Positions 35,330-48,262 of a DNA stretch of 64,000 bases are shown here, one piece after another. Every line of letters starts with the position of its first letter. Position 1 is the first letter of the stretch. Origin of the DNA: Coriaria nepalensis (lineage: Eukaryota > Streptophyta > Magnoliopsida > Cucurbitales > Coriariaceae); assembly GCA_027186245.1 (NCBI GenBank), contig CP114488.1, forward strand, positions 2,306,501 through 2,370,500, in the 5' to 3' direction. The notes beneath the pieces were generated by a model. The model saw only the letters and a program-made list of their open reading frames with translations, made no database searches and had not been told where the DNA came from. The translations under genes were made by a program, and so were the position numbers.

Positions 35330-37640
35330 ACTGATTGAGATATTACACATAATATAGACAATATGAGAAATGCAACATGTGTATCTGAGGTACTCAATGC
35401 ATCTAGGTGCATTATAGTCAACGAATGGATATTGGATTTCGATTGCACTTTCCATATGAGCTCGAATTAAGAGTGGCTTCAAGACCTTAATGAAACTAGA
35501 GGATGGTATGACTTTCATGGGTAACAACCAAATGTGTAAAATACAAGCAATTAAAAAAATCATCTTAAAATTATATGATGGAAAAATAATCATGCTCATT
35601 AAAGTTAGGTATATTCCGGACTTAAAACAAAACCTAAATTCTCTTGGTACACTAGAAGAGGTCAGTTGCACCTATAGGGTTGGGAAAGGAAACTTGGTTA
35701 TTTATAGAAATGAAAAGCTAATTTTTTATAGGACTTAAGAAAAATGGACTCTATGTTTTGGCTGGCTATTATTAAAATGATGTTTCAAATATTTTTCTTG
35801 TTTCCACTAACCATGAAGTGATAGAAAAATGGCACCTAAGACTCGGTCATATGAGTCAAAAGGGCCTAAATGCTTTTAGCAAGCAAATACTTTTTGGTAA
35901 GGATATTTATCTTCTTTTGATTTTTGTGAAGTGTTTTCTTAGTAAGCATCATAAGTTTAGTTTTCCTAAGGGTTTGCATCTAACTGAAGAGTGTCTTGAA
36001 TATTTGCATATGAATTTATGGTAAACCGAAAGAGTTCCATCTCATGGTAGGAGTAAATTCTTTTCGTCTATTGTGGATGACTTTAATAGAAAAGTGTGGG
36101 TCATACTTTTAAAGTTTAAGGATGAAACTTTTGAAAAGTTTAAAGAATAAAAAGTCCTAGTGGAAAATCAAATAAATAAAAAGGTAATAACTCTTAGGAC
36201 CGATAATGGGTTAGAGTTTTGTAACACTTTATTTAATAACTTTTGTAAATAAAATGGGAAAACTAAGCATAAGGTGGTTGTTAGGACACCTCAACGAAAT
36301 GGGATAGTGGAAATGATGAATATGACATTACTAGAGGAAGTAATGCGTCTTATGTTTACATCGAGTCTACCAAAAGGGTTTTAGGGGAAGCCATAAAAAT
36401 AGTCACCTATTTGGTTAATAGAAGTCATTTGACGGTCCTAGATCTTAAGTATCTGGAAGAGGTTTGGTCGGGTAGGAAACCGAACTTAGGATACCTAAAG
36501 ACTTTTGGGTATGTGGCTTATGCACACAAAAAGGATGAGAAGCTTGACCTTAGGTCTAAAAAATGCATATTCCTAGGATATTAGGAAGGGACTAAAGGGT
36601 ATAGGCTATGAGATAGAGAATTCATTGGTATTAAGGTCATAATTAGTAGAGATCTTATTTTTAATGAAAAATTGTTTCCTTTCAAGTCTACTAATCAACA
36701 TATAGGCACTTCTTCAAAAGAGGATTCTCACATTGAAGTGGAGCATGATACTCTTGTTGATCTATCCGGACAACAATAGGATGGCATTCCAATTGATAAT
36801 TTTGAGCCAAATGATAATGTACAAAGCACACATGATGGCCAAGGTCAAGGATCAAATACTACCGAGGTCTTAGAACAATTAAGTCATGATGATTTAATTG
36901 ACTATCAACTAGTTTGAGATAGGGAAAGAAGGACAGTAAAACTTAACCCCAAATACTCTTACGCAGATTTGCTATTCATGACTTTAGTTGTAGGTCATGA
37001 AGTTATAGGAAATGAATAATACTATTTTGATGATGCAATGGACTCCAAAGATAGGGACAAGTGGCTGCCTGCTATGAACGAGGAGATGGATTCACTTGCC
37101 AACAACAATACTTGGTCATTGGTGCCTAAACCAAACAAGCAACACCTAATTAATTGTAAGTGGATCTGCAAAATAAAGGAAGATATGGCTTCTAACAACC
37201 CTCTTAGGTATAAAGCTCGGCTTGTTCCCAAGAGCTTTACACAAAGGGAGGGTGTCAATTTTAATGAAATTTTTTCACCGGTAGTTGTACTTAAGACTAT
37301 TAGGATTATGCTAGTTTTAGCTGCATATCATAATTGAACTAGAACAAATGGACATTAAAACAATATTCTTGCATGAGTAGTTAAAGGAAGGCATATACAT
37401 GAAACTTAAAGATTTTGTAAGTAAAAAGCATCCTAACTTTATATGTTTGTTAGATCTCTTTGTGCTTGATATAGAAAATAAGAAGAGTATGTATGATAGT
37501 TATTTTAACTTTGCATATTTAGAGTATAATCCGCTTTACTTGCTAATATATATAGATGCAATGTTATTGATTAGTAAATCTAAAACTAAAATTGATGAGT
37601 TAAAAACAAAGCTCAATTCCTAACTGGTTCATAGAGTAGG
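35330..37640 (+). mobile_element. decayed Ty1-copia retrotransposon (pol region)
   Basis: Fragments of a copia polyprotein occur in order. The protease site reads EWILDFDCTFHM where DSG is expected. Next come a GAG-pre-integrase block (EKWHLRLGHMSQKGLNAFSK, about 35825-35885) and integrase pieces (SIVDDFNRKVWV, RTDNGLEFCN, VVVRTPQRNGIVE; about 36070-36310). Reverse transcriptase begins at about 37038 (KWLPAMNEEMDSLANNNTWS) with a later LLIYIDAMLLISKSK. The YVDD catalytic box therefore reads YIDA, so the element is inactive on this ground alone. Many stops and frame changes occur. RNase H and both LTRs were not identified. Confidence 0.85.
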
Positions 37641-40130
37641 TTTTGTCGAATTCATCATTATCATTTTATTTAGGTCTTCTGAGGCGAGTGATGTTACCAA
37701 ACAAATTTACGGAAGCTTTGTCCCAGTTTTGAAAGACGAAAAGTTCTCACTAATTAGAATACTAGTGAGTCTAATTTATAAAAACACCCTTGTGTTATTA
37801 TCAATGGTTTTAGTTAGGAGTTTCTAGAAGTGGCAAAACAACATCAAGCTGTGAATCCAAACCTCTTATCATAGTACTAACTTAATTTGGTGCAGTCAAA
37901 TAAGCTTGGCCCGAAACCGAACTAATGTGTTCAGGGGTGGGTTAATTAACAGGTAGATCATTCAATTGTAGAAAGTTTTGCACAAGGTGGAAGAAGTTGT
38001 ATAAAGGGGCTATGAAGATATTATTGGGCCTTATATTACATCCCAACATTGTTTCGCAGATTTGGATCTTGTAGATGGCAGGCTTTAAACTATACAACAG
38101 GAATCCATGCTCTCTTTCTTCAAGCCATGCCGTATTATATAATAAGTAAAAACTAATAGTAAAACTCAATATACAAAGAAATATAGGATGCCATATGTCT
38201 TAGTACAGAGAGTTTCATATCTAGCTAATAAAAGTTTCCAAACATCATTGATTATGAGAAGGACAAAAGGTCATTTAGCTTTTCTTCCCATGCTAAGATT
38301 TAAAGATATTGTATAATAAAAAGAATGCTAGCAAGACAATAATTTTGTCAAAATGTTGGATGGACCAATTGGATCCAACTAAAGGTTGGCAAAAGTTGTG
38401 TATATATATATATATTTCTTTAATGGTAGGGCCAAAACCAAAATTATGCAGCAAGTTGCGGCAGGATTTGAGGCAATTTGGGTTTATTTGATTTCTAGGG
38501 GCCACAAGCTGAAGAAGAAGATGATGTGCACACTCATTTTTTTTAAATATATATTTATATATATTCAACCTTAAACCACTTGGTTGATTATTTTATTACA
38601 AAGCAACCAATTCCACATGCATGTACGTGTTCTCTTTACACTGTTGAGTTTATTGTGCCTTTTACCCTAAGTGAAGATGTATACAAAGTCCAACAAGATA
38701 ACAAAGTTTAGGAAGATAACAAAGGATTGGCTTCTTATTTTAGACTTGATTCTTAATTAATATATTATTCACATTACATCCTTATTTTTATGCACTTCAA
38801 AATATCTTTGTAAAATCAAAAAAATTGTCTCGCACTATTATACATTATGTTATTACAAATATATAAGGTAATTAATATAATATATGATATAATAAATTTA
38901 GTTTATATTATTGTAATCACACAATTAAAAAAAATAAACCCTATCTAAAAATTAAAATACCTAAAATAGATCTCTAGTGATTGAAATTACAATGATAACA
39001 CAAATAAAAACCAAAAACAAAAACGATAACAATGGTCTAGCAAACGGACATTAGATATCCTTTTTTCTTTGGTTAGATTGGTGAATATGTGAATGTCGGA
39101 GAGAGAGAGAGAGAGAGATTTATGGAAAGAATTGGTTGGGTGCGGGATAAACAATAAGAAGATGATGATGATGATGATGAGCTGGCAAGTTTAGACTTTT
39201 TCCCTTGTAAATGGAGAAATATGTACAGATAGGAGGACCACCCCCATGTGAGGCTCCCAATTATCAATTTTTACACCCAAATTTTGCAGACTACAGAAAC
39301 AAGTATGGATAATATATTTCTATTAAGGAGGGGAAAAAAAAAACAAAAAAAAAAAACGTAGTGCTGGCTTGACTTCCGATGCATATACATGTGTTTTCGG
39401 TCCTTCCTCTATTTTACAATTATTTCAACCACCAAAAAATAATAATAATAATAATAATAATAAGAATAATTAACTTGGACTATTTACAAAAAAATTATTT
39501 ACAGCTAACTATTGGTGTTAAATTGAGGTTTGATGACATTGCTTGCAAGAATTAGTGAAATTGTTCGCGATGCATGAGAGGATTGACAAGGAAAGGAAGA
39601 TGAGGAGTTGATAGCTAGCTACCTTGTCATTTTCATGTCGTTTACATATATAGACTCTATAGTTCAAATTTAAAAAGCTAGCTCAACAGTGTTAAATATA
39701 TTAATTTTATTTTTAATAAATTAAATTTTTATCTTTTATTTTTAATATTATTCTTATATTGAGTTCTTTGAATTTTAAAATTATTAGAGATTTATCTTAA
39801 ATTATAAATTTATTTTTTAATATTTTATGTATTAAATTATAAAAAGAAAAAAAATGTAACATTATTAATACTGTTCTTTATTTCTTGCCAAGTTGGGCAT
39901 TTTACTACACTCTACCCGTCGATGATGACGGTTGGAATTGAAAGTTTGGAATTTTAATATAAAAAAAAAAAAAATGAAGGAAGATAATTATAAAAAGAAA
40001 TAAATTAATAAATTAAATATAAATTAGGATAAATTCGTAAAATTTAATATAAATAAATTATATAATAAATATTAAAATTAAGTTATAGTGAAATCTAAAC
40101 TCTTTTAAATATAAGTGAAATTGTCATGTA
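37641..40130. other. intergenic, no gene seen
   Basis: This is AT-rich sequence with microsatellites: (TA)n near 38400-38416, (GA)n near 39101-39117, (GAT)n at 39160-39180 and (AAT)n near 39438-39462. Short frames are low-complexity. Confidence 0.5.
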
Positions 40131-40149
40131 TATGCTATATAATTATTAA

Positions 40150-40885
40150 GTAATTATTAAAAATTTAAATTTTATTAAATTAATTTTTTTTTAAAATTTT
40201 TATCTTTTTAAATTTGATATATTTTTATTCAATTTATTTTTACTTTTTGTTTCCACCCTTACCGATCACCACTTCCCTCTTCTACGACTACTACTACCAA
40301 CATCTACCACTGTTATTATTAATCTTCGTTATCAATATGAAAATATTAAAATTTTAACATTATTTCTCTTTCTTTTATTTTTTATTTTACCCAATCACAA
40401 TCACCACTAAATCGGTACCAACCTCCTCCGCCCGTTATTGACCTCCATTAAAAATTTCACTCTCTCCAAAAAATCGAGATTGCAAAATCTATATTTTACA
40501 TTTTTTTTTCTTAATTTTTGTTGACCCAACCACTACTCATGTCATGTAATCTGATTGTGCAAGAAGATATCATTTTGGTAAAGGTTAGTGGCCGACGAGG
40601 AGGTGATAGCGATTTTGGTGCTGGTGGTTGGGTCGAAAAAAATGAAAAAAAAAAGTAAAAATATAAACAGAGAGAAAGATAAAAATAATTAAATATTAAA
40701 TATTCTTATATTGGCAATGAAGGTTTGCGAAGCGGAGGTAGAAGAGGGTGGTGGACACTAAGGGTATTGGCAGTCGAAGAGAGTGATGCTGGCCAATAGA
40801 ATGTAAATAGAAAATAAATAAATAAAAGTAAAAATATTAAATATAAATTTAAAGAGATAAAAACATAAATAAAATCTTAAACTAG
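40150..40885. mobile_element. candidate long-inverted-repeat (foldback) element
   Basis: The left arm (about 40190-40270, TTTTTATCTTTTTAAATTTG... then TTTTTACTTT) is echoed on the opposite strand by the right end (about 40800-40880, TTTTTATCTCTTTAAATTTA... TTTTTACTTT). Inner ACCCAATCAC...CACC on the left pairs with GGTGGTTGGGTC on the right. The arms are degenerate and AT-rich, so limits are approximate. It is probably a Mutator-type or foldback MITE without coding capacity. Confidence 0.4.
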
Positions 40886-40899
40886 GTAGTAAATAACTT

Positions 40900-41520
40900 T
40901 TCACTACTTTATACTAAGAATCATTAGCCAAATACTATCTTATATTATAAAAACTTACACTTTGCTACCTTCAACTATTACTTTTTAACTCCCTTATACT
41001 TCAATTTAAAATATAAATAGATCATTAATTATATATATTATTTTATTTTTTACCTATAATAAATTTATCACTTTTATTTTCACTCAACTCACCATCTCAT
41101 TTACCACGACCATCACCCTCATCGCTTCCTCCCTCACCCACTACCGCTCCAAGAAATTCTTTGAATTCTTTAAAAATTCGAAAATTCAAAAAAAAAAAAC
41201 TAGAACAATTTTTTTTCAAAAATTTGTAGTTTTTATGAAGAGATAGTGGCTGTTGCAATAGTGACGGTCGAGTGATTGTTGTGGCGGATGAGATAGTGGG
41301 TTGGGTAAAAATAATAATAATTAAAACATGGGTTTTTATATAAAAAAAATATTAATAGATGAAAAAATAATTAAATTTTAAATTAAAAATTTATTTGTAA
41401 ATTAAATTGAGTTAGGAGAGAATTATTGACCTAAATATTATAATACAGATAATAAAATATGAGTTTTCATAAATACCGAATAATATTTAAGTAACTCTTT
41501 ATAATAAAGAATAGTAAAAT
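40900..41520. mobile_element. second candidate long-inverted-repeat element
   Basis: The left end (ACTACTTTATACTAAGAATC..., from about 40908) resembles the reverse complement of the right end (ACTATTCTTTATTATAAAGA..., ending about 41515), and the similarity continues inward for roughly 100 bp with many mismatches. The centre again has ACCATCTCATTTACC on the left against GATGAGATAGTGGGTTGGGT on the right. It has the same architecture as the element immediately to its left, suggesting related or nested insertions. Confidence 0.4.
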
Positions 41521-41820
41521 ATTATTTATCCTCATTTTAATAATTTTTTGATAGCCGTATGCATATAATCATTCAATCCAAATATATGAAATTTGAGATT
41601 TAATTTTGCATCGAGAGCAGGCTCTCACTGTGACCTCCCCCTTCTCTCTATTCCCCTTCACTGGCTGCCTCTTTCTCCCTCTCTTTCCACCCCCTAATTG
41701 GAGTTTGCAAAATCCAAATTACGTATATGAATTCAAAATATAAATTTAAGATGTGACTTATTATATCACCATTCACGGATCTAAGTTTGAGAATCTATAT
41801 AAAGAGTGAATAGAGTGAGG

Positions 41821-41822
<2 letters not shown>

Positions 41823-41857
<35 letters not shown>
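41823..41857. repeat. (GA)n microsatellite
   Basis: About 17 GA repeat units lie roughly 1.1 kb upstream of the SKU5-like gene. GA tracts are common near plant promoters, but no role can be shown here. Confidence 0.95.
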
Positions 41858-41859
<2 letters not shown>

Positions 41860-42009
41860 GTTAAGAGGGAAGAAAAACTTAGAGAATGATGTACATATAT
41901 ATTTATTGAAATAAAATAAAAAATAAAAACCCCCCATAGGAAAAAAAATTGAAAATAAATAAATAAATTAATGACGTTTTTGAATCTAATTTTTCATAGT
42001 AAAAAAAAG

Positions 42010-42101
42010 TTGCATACGTCTTCCTAATTTCATTATTATTTTGCTTAGGACTCCAATAAATTATATTTGACCTAGAGCCTCCATAAAACAAGAGTCGACT
42101 C
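42010..42101. mobile_element. hAT-like 3' terminus fragment
   Basis: TTTGCTTAGGACTCCAATAA, then CCTAGAGCCTCCATAAAACA and AGAGTCGACTCTG resemble the widespread plant hAT terminal region (CAGRGYCGRCTCT on the opposite strand). The terminus is similar to the right end of the insert in the INP1-like gene. A matching left end was not found, so it may be a truncated copy. Confidence 0.4.
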
Positions 42102-42109
42102 TGGACTGT

Positions 42110-42969
42110 AGCATCGAAAGATGACTACTGTGGTGGTGTTGGTTGAAATTTGTGAGGATGAGTTTGTGGAGAAAATGAAATTTGTGGCTTAAATCTTTAA
42201 TATGATAAATTAAAGGGGTAATGGGCTTAAATGAAAAAAAAAAAAAATTGAAATCCCTGTAACGTGAATATTTTAATAGTAAAAGTAAAATGTAAAATTA
42301 TGGCTTTTTTTTTAATTTTTGTTAAAGTTTAAGTTGTATTTTATTATTTCAAAAGTTTAGAGGGATAATTCAATATTTTTGAAAACTAAAGGGGCAAATA
42401 ATAGTGGGTCCCATGATAATAGCTCTAGAAAGTACAGTACAAACGCTGGGTCCCATGTAATACAAAAATTTAAGTCTTAAATTTTGTAACTAAACTTGAT
42501 TATAAAAATCTAATTACTGACTCACTTAGACTATTCAATATGTCTCTCTAAGCTCAGTTTCTCATTTTGAATCGGTGGAACCGACAAAAAAACCTGGCTC
42601 TCGGGCCAGACTTCACTTTTCAGAAAACTTTTTCTAAACCAACACTTGCGAGCTAACTGGTTTCTAAGGAGATTTAATTTTTTATTTTAAATAATGATTA
42701 TTATTAAATTTTAGTTATCAGATTATTATTTTTAAAAAATTTAACGGTAGTCGTTTCAAAATCGTTGTGATCTTCGATAGAAGATTAGAGCCGTTGTCTC
42801 CCACCTCTTTCTCTCCTTCTCTCTCTTTGAGCTCTCTAGCTATCTCCCCATTTCTCTTTATGATAATGTAATGTAAAACCCAGAAAAAGTGTCAAAACCA
42901 AAAATTATTTTTGCACTCAAATCCTTAACACATACTACTAAAGTCTCAGGAAAAAAGAATTAAGAGAAA
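42110..42969. other. upstream region of the SKU5-like gene
   Basis: This is AT-rich upstream DNA. A CT-rich tract at about 42798-42860 is probably core promoter or 5' leader. No separate gene is seen. Confidence 0.45.
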
Positions 42970-45900
42970 ATGGCTTTGCGTTGTAGCTCTTTATGGGTTT
43001 CTCTCCTCCAGTTTTGCTTTCTTTTGAGCTTAGCCTTTGCTGCTGATCCGTTCGTCAGCTACGATTTCGAGGTCTCTTACATCACTGCTTCTCCTCTTGG
43101 AATTCCTCAACAGGTTTGTCTTCCTCAGATCTATCTCTCTCTCTCTTTCTTCCATTTTGGGCTAATTTTTTTCTTCCGGGTCTGTTTAATTTTTACTCAA
43201 TGTCAAGTGGGTTAGATTCAGTTTCTTCAAAGTTTCAATCTTTAGTTCCAGATCTGCTAGATATGCTTCACATTTACAGTAACTGAGCTCAAAATTCGAT
43301 CTTTCTATGATGTGAACAAGTGGGTGTTTGAGATATGATGTTTACAATTTACCTGCATTGAATTTTTCAGGTGATTGCTATAAACAAAGCATTTCCTGGC
43401 CCAAATATAAATGTCACTACTAACAACAATGTAGCAGTTAATGTTCATAACAAGCTGGATGAGAACCTCCTTATTCACTGGTAAGGAGGAATTTTGATAC
43501 TAGTTATGAGTTTTGAGAACTTTAAATTGATGTTTTAAGTTTATATTTGAGCATTTGGGATTTTAATTTCTTTCAAAATAGGTCAGGGATTCAACAAAGG
43601 CGTAGTTCATGGCAAGACGGACTTCTTGGCACAAATTGCCCGATTCCTCCAAAGTGGAACTGGACTTACCAGTTCCAAGTCAAAGACCAGATCGGAAGCT
43701 TCCTTTACTTCCCCTCTCTCAATTTTCAGAGAGCCTCAGGTGGGTTTGGAGGCGTGATCATAAACAACCGGGACATCATCCCGATCCCTTTTGCTACCCC
43801 GTATGGCGATTTCGTAATTTTGATCGGTGATTGGTACACTCGGAACCACACGGTAAAAATTATATATTACTTTTGTTTCAAATGAACAAGTTTCAGTTTT
43901 CTATGTTCTTGAATTTGGTGGGTTTAGAATGTAATAGAATTTGAATATTTCCGGTTTATCTTTTTGGGTTATTTTATTTCCATCTTTTAGGCTTTGAGGA
44001 AGGTCCTAGATGCCGGGAAAGATCTTGGCATTCCAGATGGTGTCCTAATCAACGGAAAAGGGCCTTACCGATACAATGATACACTTGTCCCAGACGGAAT
44101 TGACTATGAGACTATAGATGTACACCCAGGTGACCAATATCAACTCTGGTAGACTGAATAAAGTAATCTGCATGTTGTGATTGATCGGTTCTAAACTTTT
44201 TTTTTTTTTTTTCTATTATGTCTGTTCAGGGAAAACTTACCGGATTCGGGTACATAATGTTGGAATATCTACTAGTTTGAATTTCCGGATCCAGAACCAT
44301 AACCTTCTTCTAGCCGAGTCAGAAGGGTCTTATACAGTCCAACAGAATTATACTAGCTTAGATATACATGTAGGACAATCTTACTCATTTCTGGTGACCA
44401 TGGATCAAAATGCAAGCTCCGATTATTACATCGTAGCAAGTGCTAGGTTTGTGAATCAATCACATTGGCAACATGTTACGGGTGTTGGCATCTTGCGCTA
44501 TTCAAATTCCAAAGGAAAGGCAAGTGGGCCCCTTCCGGATGCTCCAAATGATGAATTCGACAAAACCTACTCTATGAACCAGGCCAGATCTATCAGGTAA
44601 AAGTTTGTAATGTCTGTAGTTTGTTATTGAGTCGTCATTTGGTTCAACGTTTAAAACTGTAGTTTGAGTAAACTGGGGATTTGTGCAAATTTGTCTCTAA
44701 GGGTTGCATTTAGGTTAGAGTTTAAAACTGGCGTTGAGGAATTTATTTTTACTTTTATTTTATTTTTCTCTTGACATAAGAATGCCTTTTATTTATTTAT
44801 CAAACAACCATACAAGTGAATGATTAGACTGTGAGCAAAATTCTACATTTTGCATTCGGGATGTGTGTTTGGGATGAACTGGGTTTTAGACTCAAACTAC
44901 AGTTTCAATGTAAAACCAAATTGCCTCGGAAAAAATCTTTCTACTTAGGGATTAAAGAAATCCTAGTGTCCCTCTCACTTACAAAACGTTCTCTTACCAA
45001 ATCATGACAGGTGGAATGTATCTGCTAGTGGAGCTCGCCCCAATCCACAGGGATCTTTCAGATACGGCTCGATCAATGTAACAGAAGTTTACGTGTTGAG
45101 AAACGTACCACCCGTTACAATAAATGGTAAAAAACGGACTACACTAAACGGCATCTCATTTGTCAATCCCGCAACTCCTATTAGGCTTGCCGACGCTTAC
45201 CATGTCAAGGGAGTCTACAAGCTTGACTTCCCCACAAGGCCACTGACTGGTGCCCCACGAACGGAAACGTCGGTTATTAACGGAACATATAGAGGGTTTA
45301 TGGAGGTTATATTGCAGAACAATGCCACTAAAATTCAAAGCTACCACATGAGTGGATATGCATTTTTTGTCGTAGGGTATGTTTTTTTATATCTTGTCTT
45401 CACTTCGGTTTTTATTTTTATTTTCTATATTTTCTTTAATATCTTAAAAGCAAGAATTAATATTTCTTTTGGTTGATTGATTTATAGGATGGATTATGGG
45501 GACTGGACTGAGAATAGTAGGGGCACGTATAATAAGTGGGATGGAATAGCTCGGTCAACAATTCAGGTATAGCTTTTGAAACTGGATTTTTAGTAAAATG
45601 AAGTTCATGCTTTTTGTGGATACTTATTGGACTTTTATCCCATTGTGATTGAAGGTTTATCCCGGAGCATGGACAGCTATCTTGATATCTCTAGACAATG
45701 TGGGAGTGTGGAATCTCCGAACGGATAACCTAGATTCTTGGTATCTTGGACAAGAGACATATGTGAGAATTGTTAACCCGGAGGCTACTAACAAAACCGA
45801 GCTGTCCATACCAGACAATGCACTGTTTTGTGGCGCCCTCAGTAAAATGCAAACGTACGGTCTTAAAACAAACAACCCCTTTTCCAAGGTTCCCAGGAAG

Positions 45901-46057
45901 TTTCTCGGATAATTCTAATGCCATGTTTTGTTTTGTTGTTTGTTTCTTCAGGCCACAAGACATCTCTTCAGCAATGTCGATGTTGGAAAAAAGCATAGCG
46001 AAGCTGTTCGTTGTGGTACTGATGGTTATATCGGTCGTAATTCAGGTTTTGATCTAA
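42970..46057 (+). CDS. SKU5-similar multicopper-oxidase-like protein, GPI-anchored type
   Basis: There are nine GT-AG exons: 42970-43113, 43371-43480, 43582-43852, 43991-44129, 44230-44596, 45011-45376, 45488-45566, 45655-45854 and 45952-46057. They encode 593 residues, the length of the GPI-anchored SKU5/SKS1-SKS3 group (other SKS proteins are about 540). A signal peptide (residues 1-24, ending SLAFA) is followed by three cupredoxin domains with family strings DPFVSYDFEVSYITASPLG, LLIHWSGIQQRRSSWQDG, RNVPPVTINGKKRTTLNG and GVWNLRTDNLDSWYLGQE. The tail after SKMQTPQDISSAMSM is hydrophobic (AKLFVVVLMVISVVIQVLI), as required for GPI attachment. Several N-X-S/T sites are present. The copper-binding His clusters of true laccases are not seen, as is usual for this family, so oxidase activity is doubtful. 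In Arabidopsis, SKU5 acts at the plasma membrane and wall in directional cell growth. Confidence 0.94.
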
Positions 46058-48262
46058 GGAACTGGTTGATTGTTTTCATGTCAACGAAGCTTGTCAAAGG
46101 CAGGGGCTTGTGGTTAATTTTTGAGTGTTTTGATTTCTAGGGTTTGTAGTGTAGTTTGTGGATATGAATTCTTCAATCATTTTGACAAGCATTTAATTTT
46201 TTTTTTTTTCCTTCTTTTCTTTAATTTATCGAACTCAATGCTTAAAAATCTATTGGGATTGTCATTCTTTTAAAAACAATTTATGTACTAATCAAAATTC
46301 ATTAAACTTCAAACAAAATCAATGTGCTTTGTAGTTTGTAATCTACTAATTTATTTTTTTTTTTTTAATTTTTTTTTTTGTCATCTGGGATGCCAGTTTG
46401 GAACTAAAATTCAGTATAGAGTACGTAGAATTGAGCTTCAAAATCTTACCTAAATGAAGTTTAATTTATGTTTAGTGAAAATTAATGATGTTTGGATAGT
46501 AGATAATATCTTATTATGTTATGAATTCAAATTAGATAGTAGATATGGATAACATGTGGTTCACGTGCGTCTATATCTCCTCCTTTTATTTTAATTTGAG
46601 TGGTTAAATTTAAAAATAATAATACCTTACACAAATTTACATATTTTAATCTTCCCTCCAAAAAATTGAAAATATTTTGAACCTTAGCCCCTTAATATGT
46701 ATACGTTACTTCAAACTCGTTTAAATCAGATTTTTTGAACTTAAATCGAAAAAACAAATAACTTATGGAATATATGATATTCTAACAAACAATGTTTTGA
46801 AATTAGACCTAAGCTGATTAATTAAAATTGTGTCCCTTTTACTGTCGTGTAAGATCTTGCGACTCCTATGAATGAGGAACAAGAACAAATTTGTTGCTCG
46901 GAATGTTTAGATCTTTGCAATAATATTTAGATTTTTTAACATGAGAGAGTGGGTTGGTATGCAAATATTTCATACTTCAAAGAGAGATATGCAATTATTA
47001 AGTTTAAAAAAAAAAAAAAAAATTTAGATTGGTCCGCTGGTTTTTGAATCTTATATAGTTAGCACTTCCTGCTGGGTTTCAGGGTAAAAATTAAGCCTAA
47101 ACTGTACGACATGTAGTTTGGGCCAACTTAGTAGTCTATACTGATTGTAGCTTGGGCTATACACCCACCCACCAAGGGCAGGGCTCTTCTTTTCATATGT
47201 CACGTGCCTTTTTCTTCCCCCCTGCTTTTTTCTGAAAGCTGAAATGTGAACTGGTCGGCATGTCGGCATGAGATGAGATTGTCATTAGTGGTTGAAGATT
47301 CTGATTTTCTGTGAAGAAATTTACCTTTTACAGAGCAAGTAAAAGCATTCGACTAACCATTCACTAACAATTCACTACGACAATCATAGGTGCCAACCAA
47401 ATCTACTATAGAATTGATACATTGTCATATACAGTGCACCTTGATAAATTAATAGGCTTTGGGAGTCAAATTTGATAAAATTAGTAAAATATTAAATTAT
47501 TGATTTATAATTAATTTATCAATGTATTTTTAATATATTAAGTTTATTATAAGCTCAATAAGAAATTAAAATTGGTGATTATAGAAGGAAGTTCAATTAT
47601 ACTTTAATTCTAATAAAATAAATTTTAAATTCAAATAATCATTATAATCATCTTAATAAGCTGATTTTATCATATTAATTATCAAAAACTTATATTCATA
47701 AATCGAGAATATTCAAATGCAATGATTTTAGAAATACCTTATACTTGAATCATACACTATATGTTAAAAAATTATTAATTATTGATATATATTTTTTATA
47801 AGATATTACTTTATATATTTAATACATTATAAATTTAACATGTAATCCATAAATTTAAAATATTAGTTTAATAAGATTATTAATTTATTAAGTATTAATA
47901 TATCGAGAATATATACATATTTTGAGCTCACTATTTTCAACTTTGCTACAATTAATCCTATCGATTGGAAGAGAGAAACATACAAGACACCCTATTAAGA
48001 TTATCTTTGTAATTATGTTAATTCCTTAAGGCTTTATAAAAATGTAGTACTATAAAGAAATGAGGTCATCAAAATAGGAACTTTAGAAGTACGTAGAAAT
48101 TAATGGAAGCTTGATCGATCTTAATGGGTAGAAGTTAGAACATGCAGTATCAACATTGATAGTAGCAAGGAGCAATTAACATATTACAGCAATTAATTAA
48201 TGGAACATAATTTGAAACTCAAAATTCCTTCTTCATGATTATTAGCCCTAAACGCCTCTAAA
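46058..48262. other. intergenic between convergent SKU5-like and YABBY genes
   Basis: This holds the 3' UTRs and AT-rich spacer. A less AT-rich stretch at about 47040-47290 carries a TCACGTGCC motif but no coding signature. No RNA gene was recognised. Confidence 0.5.
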
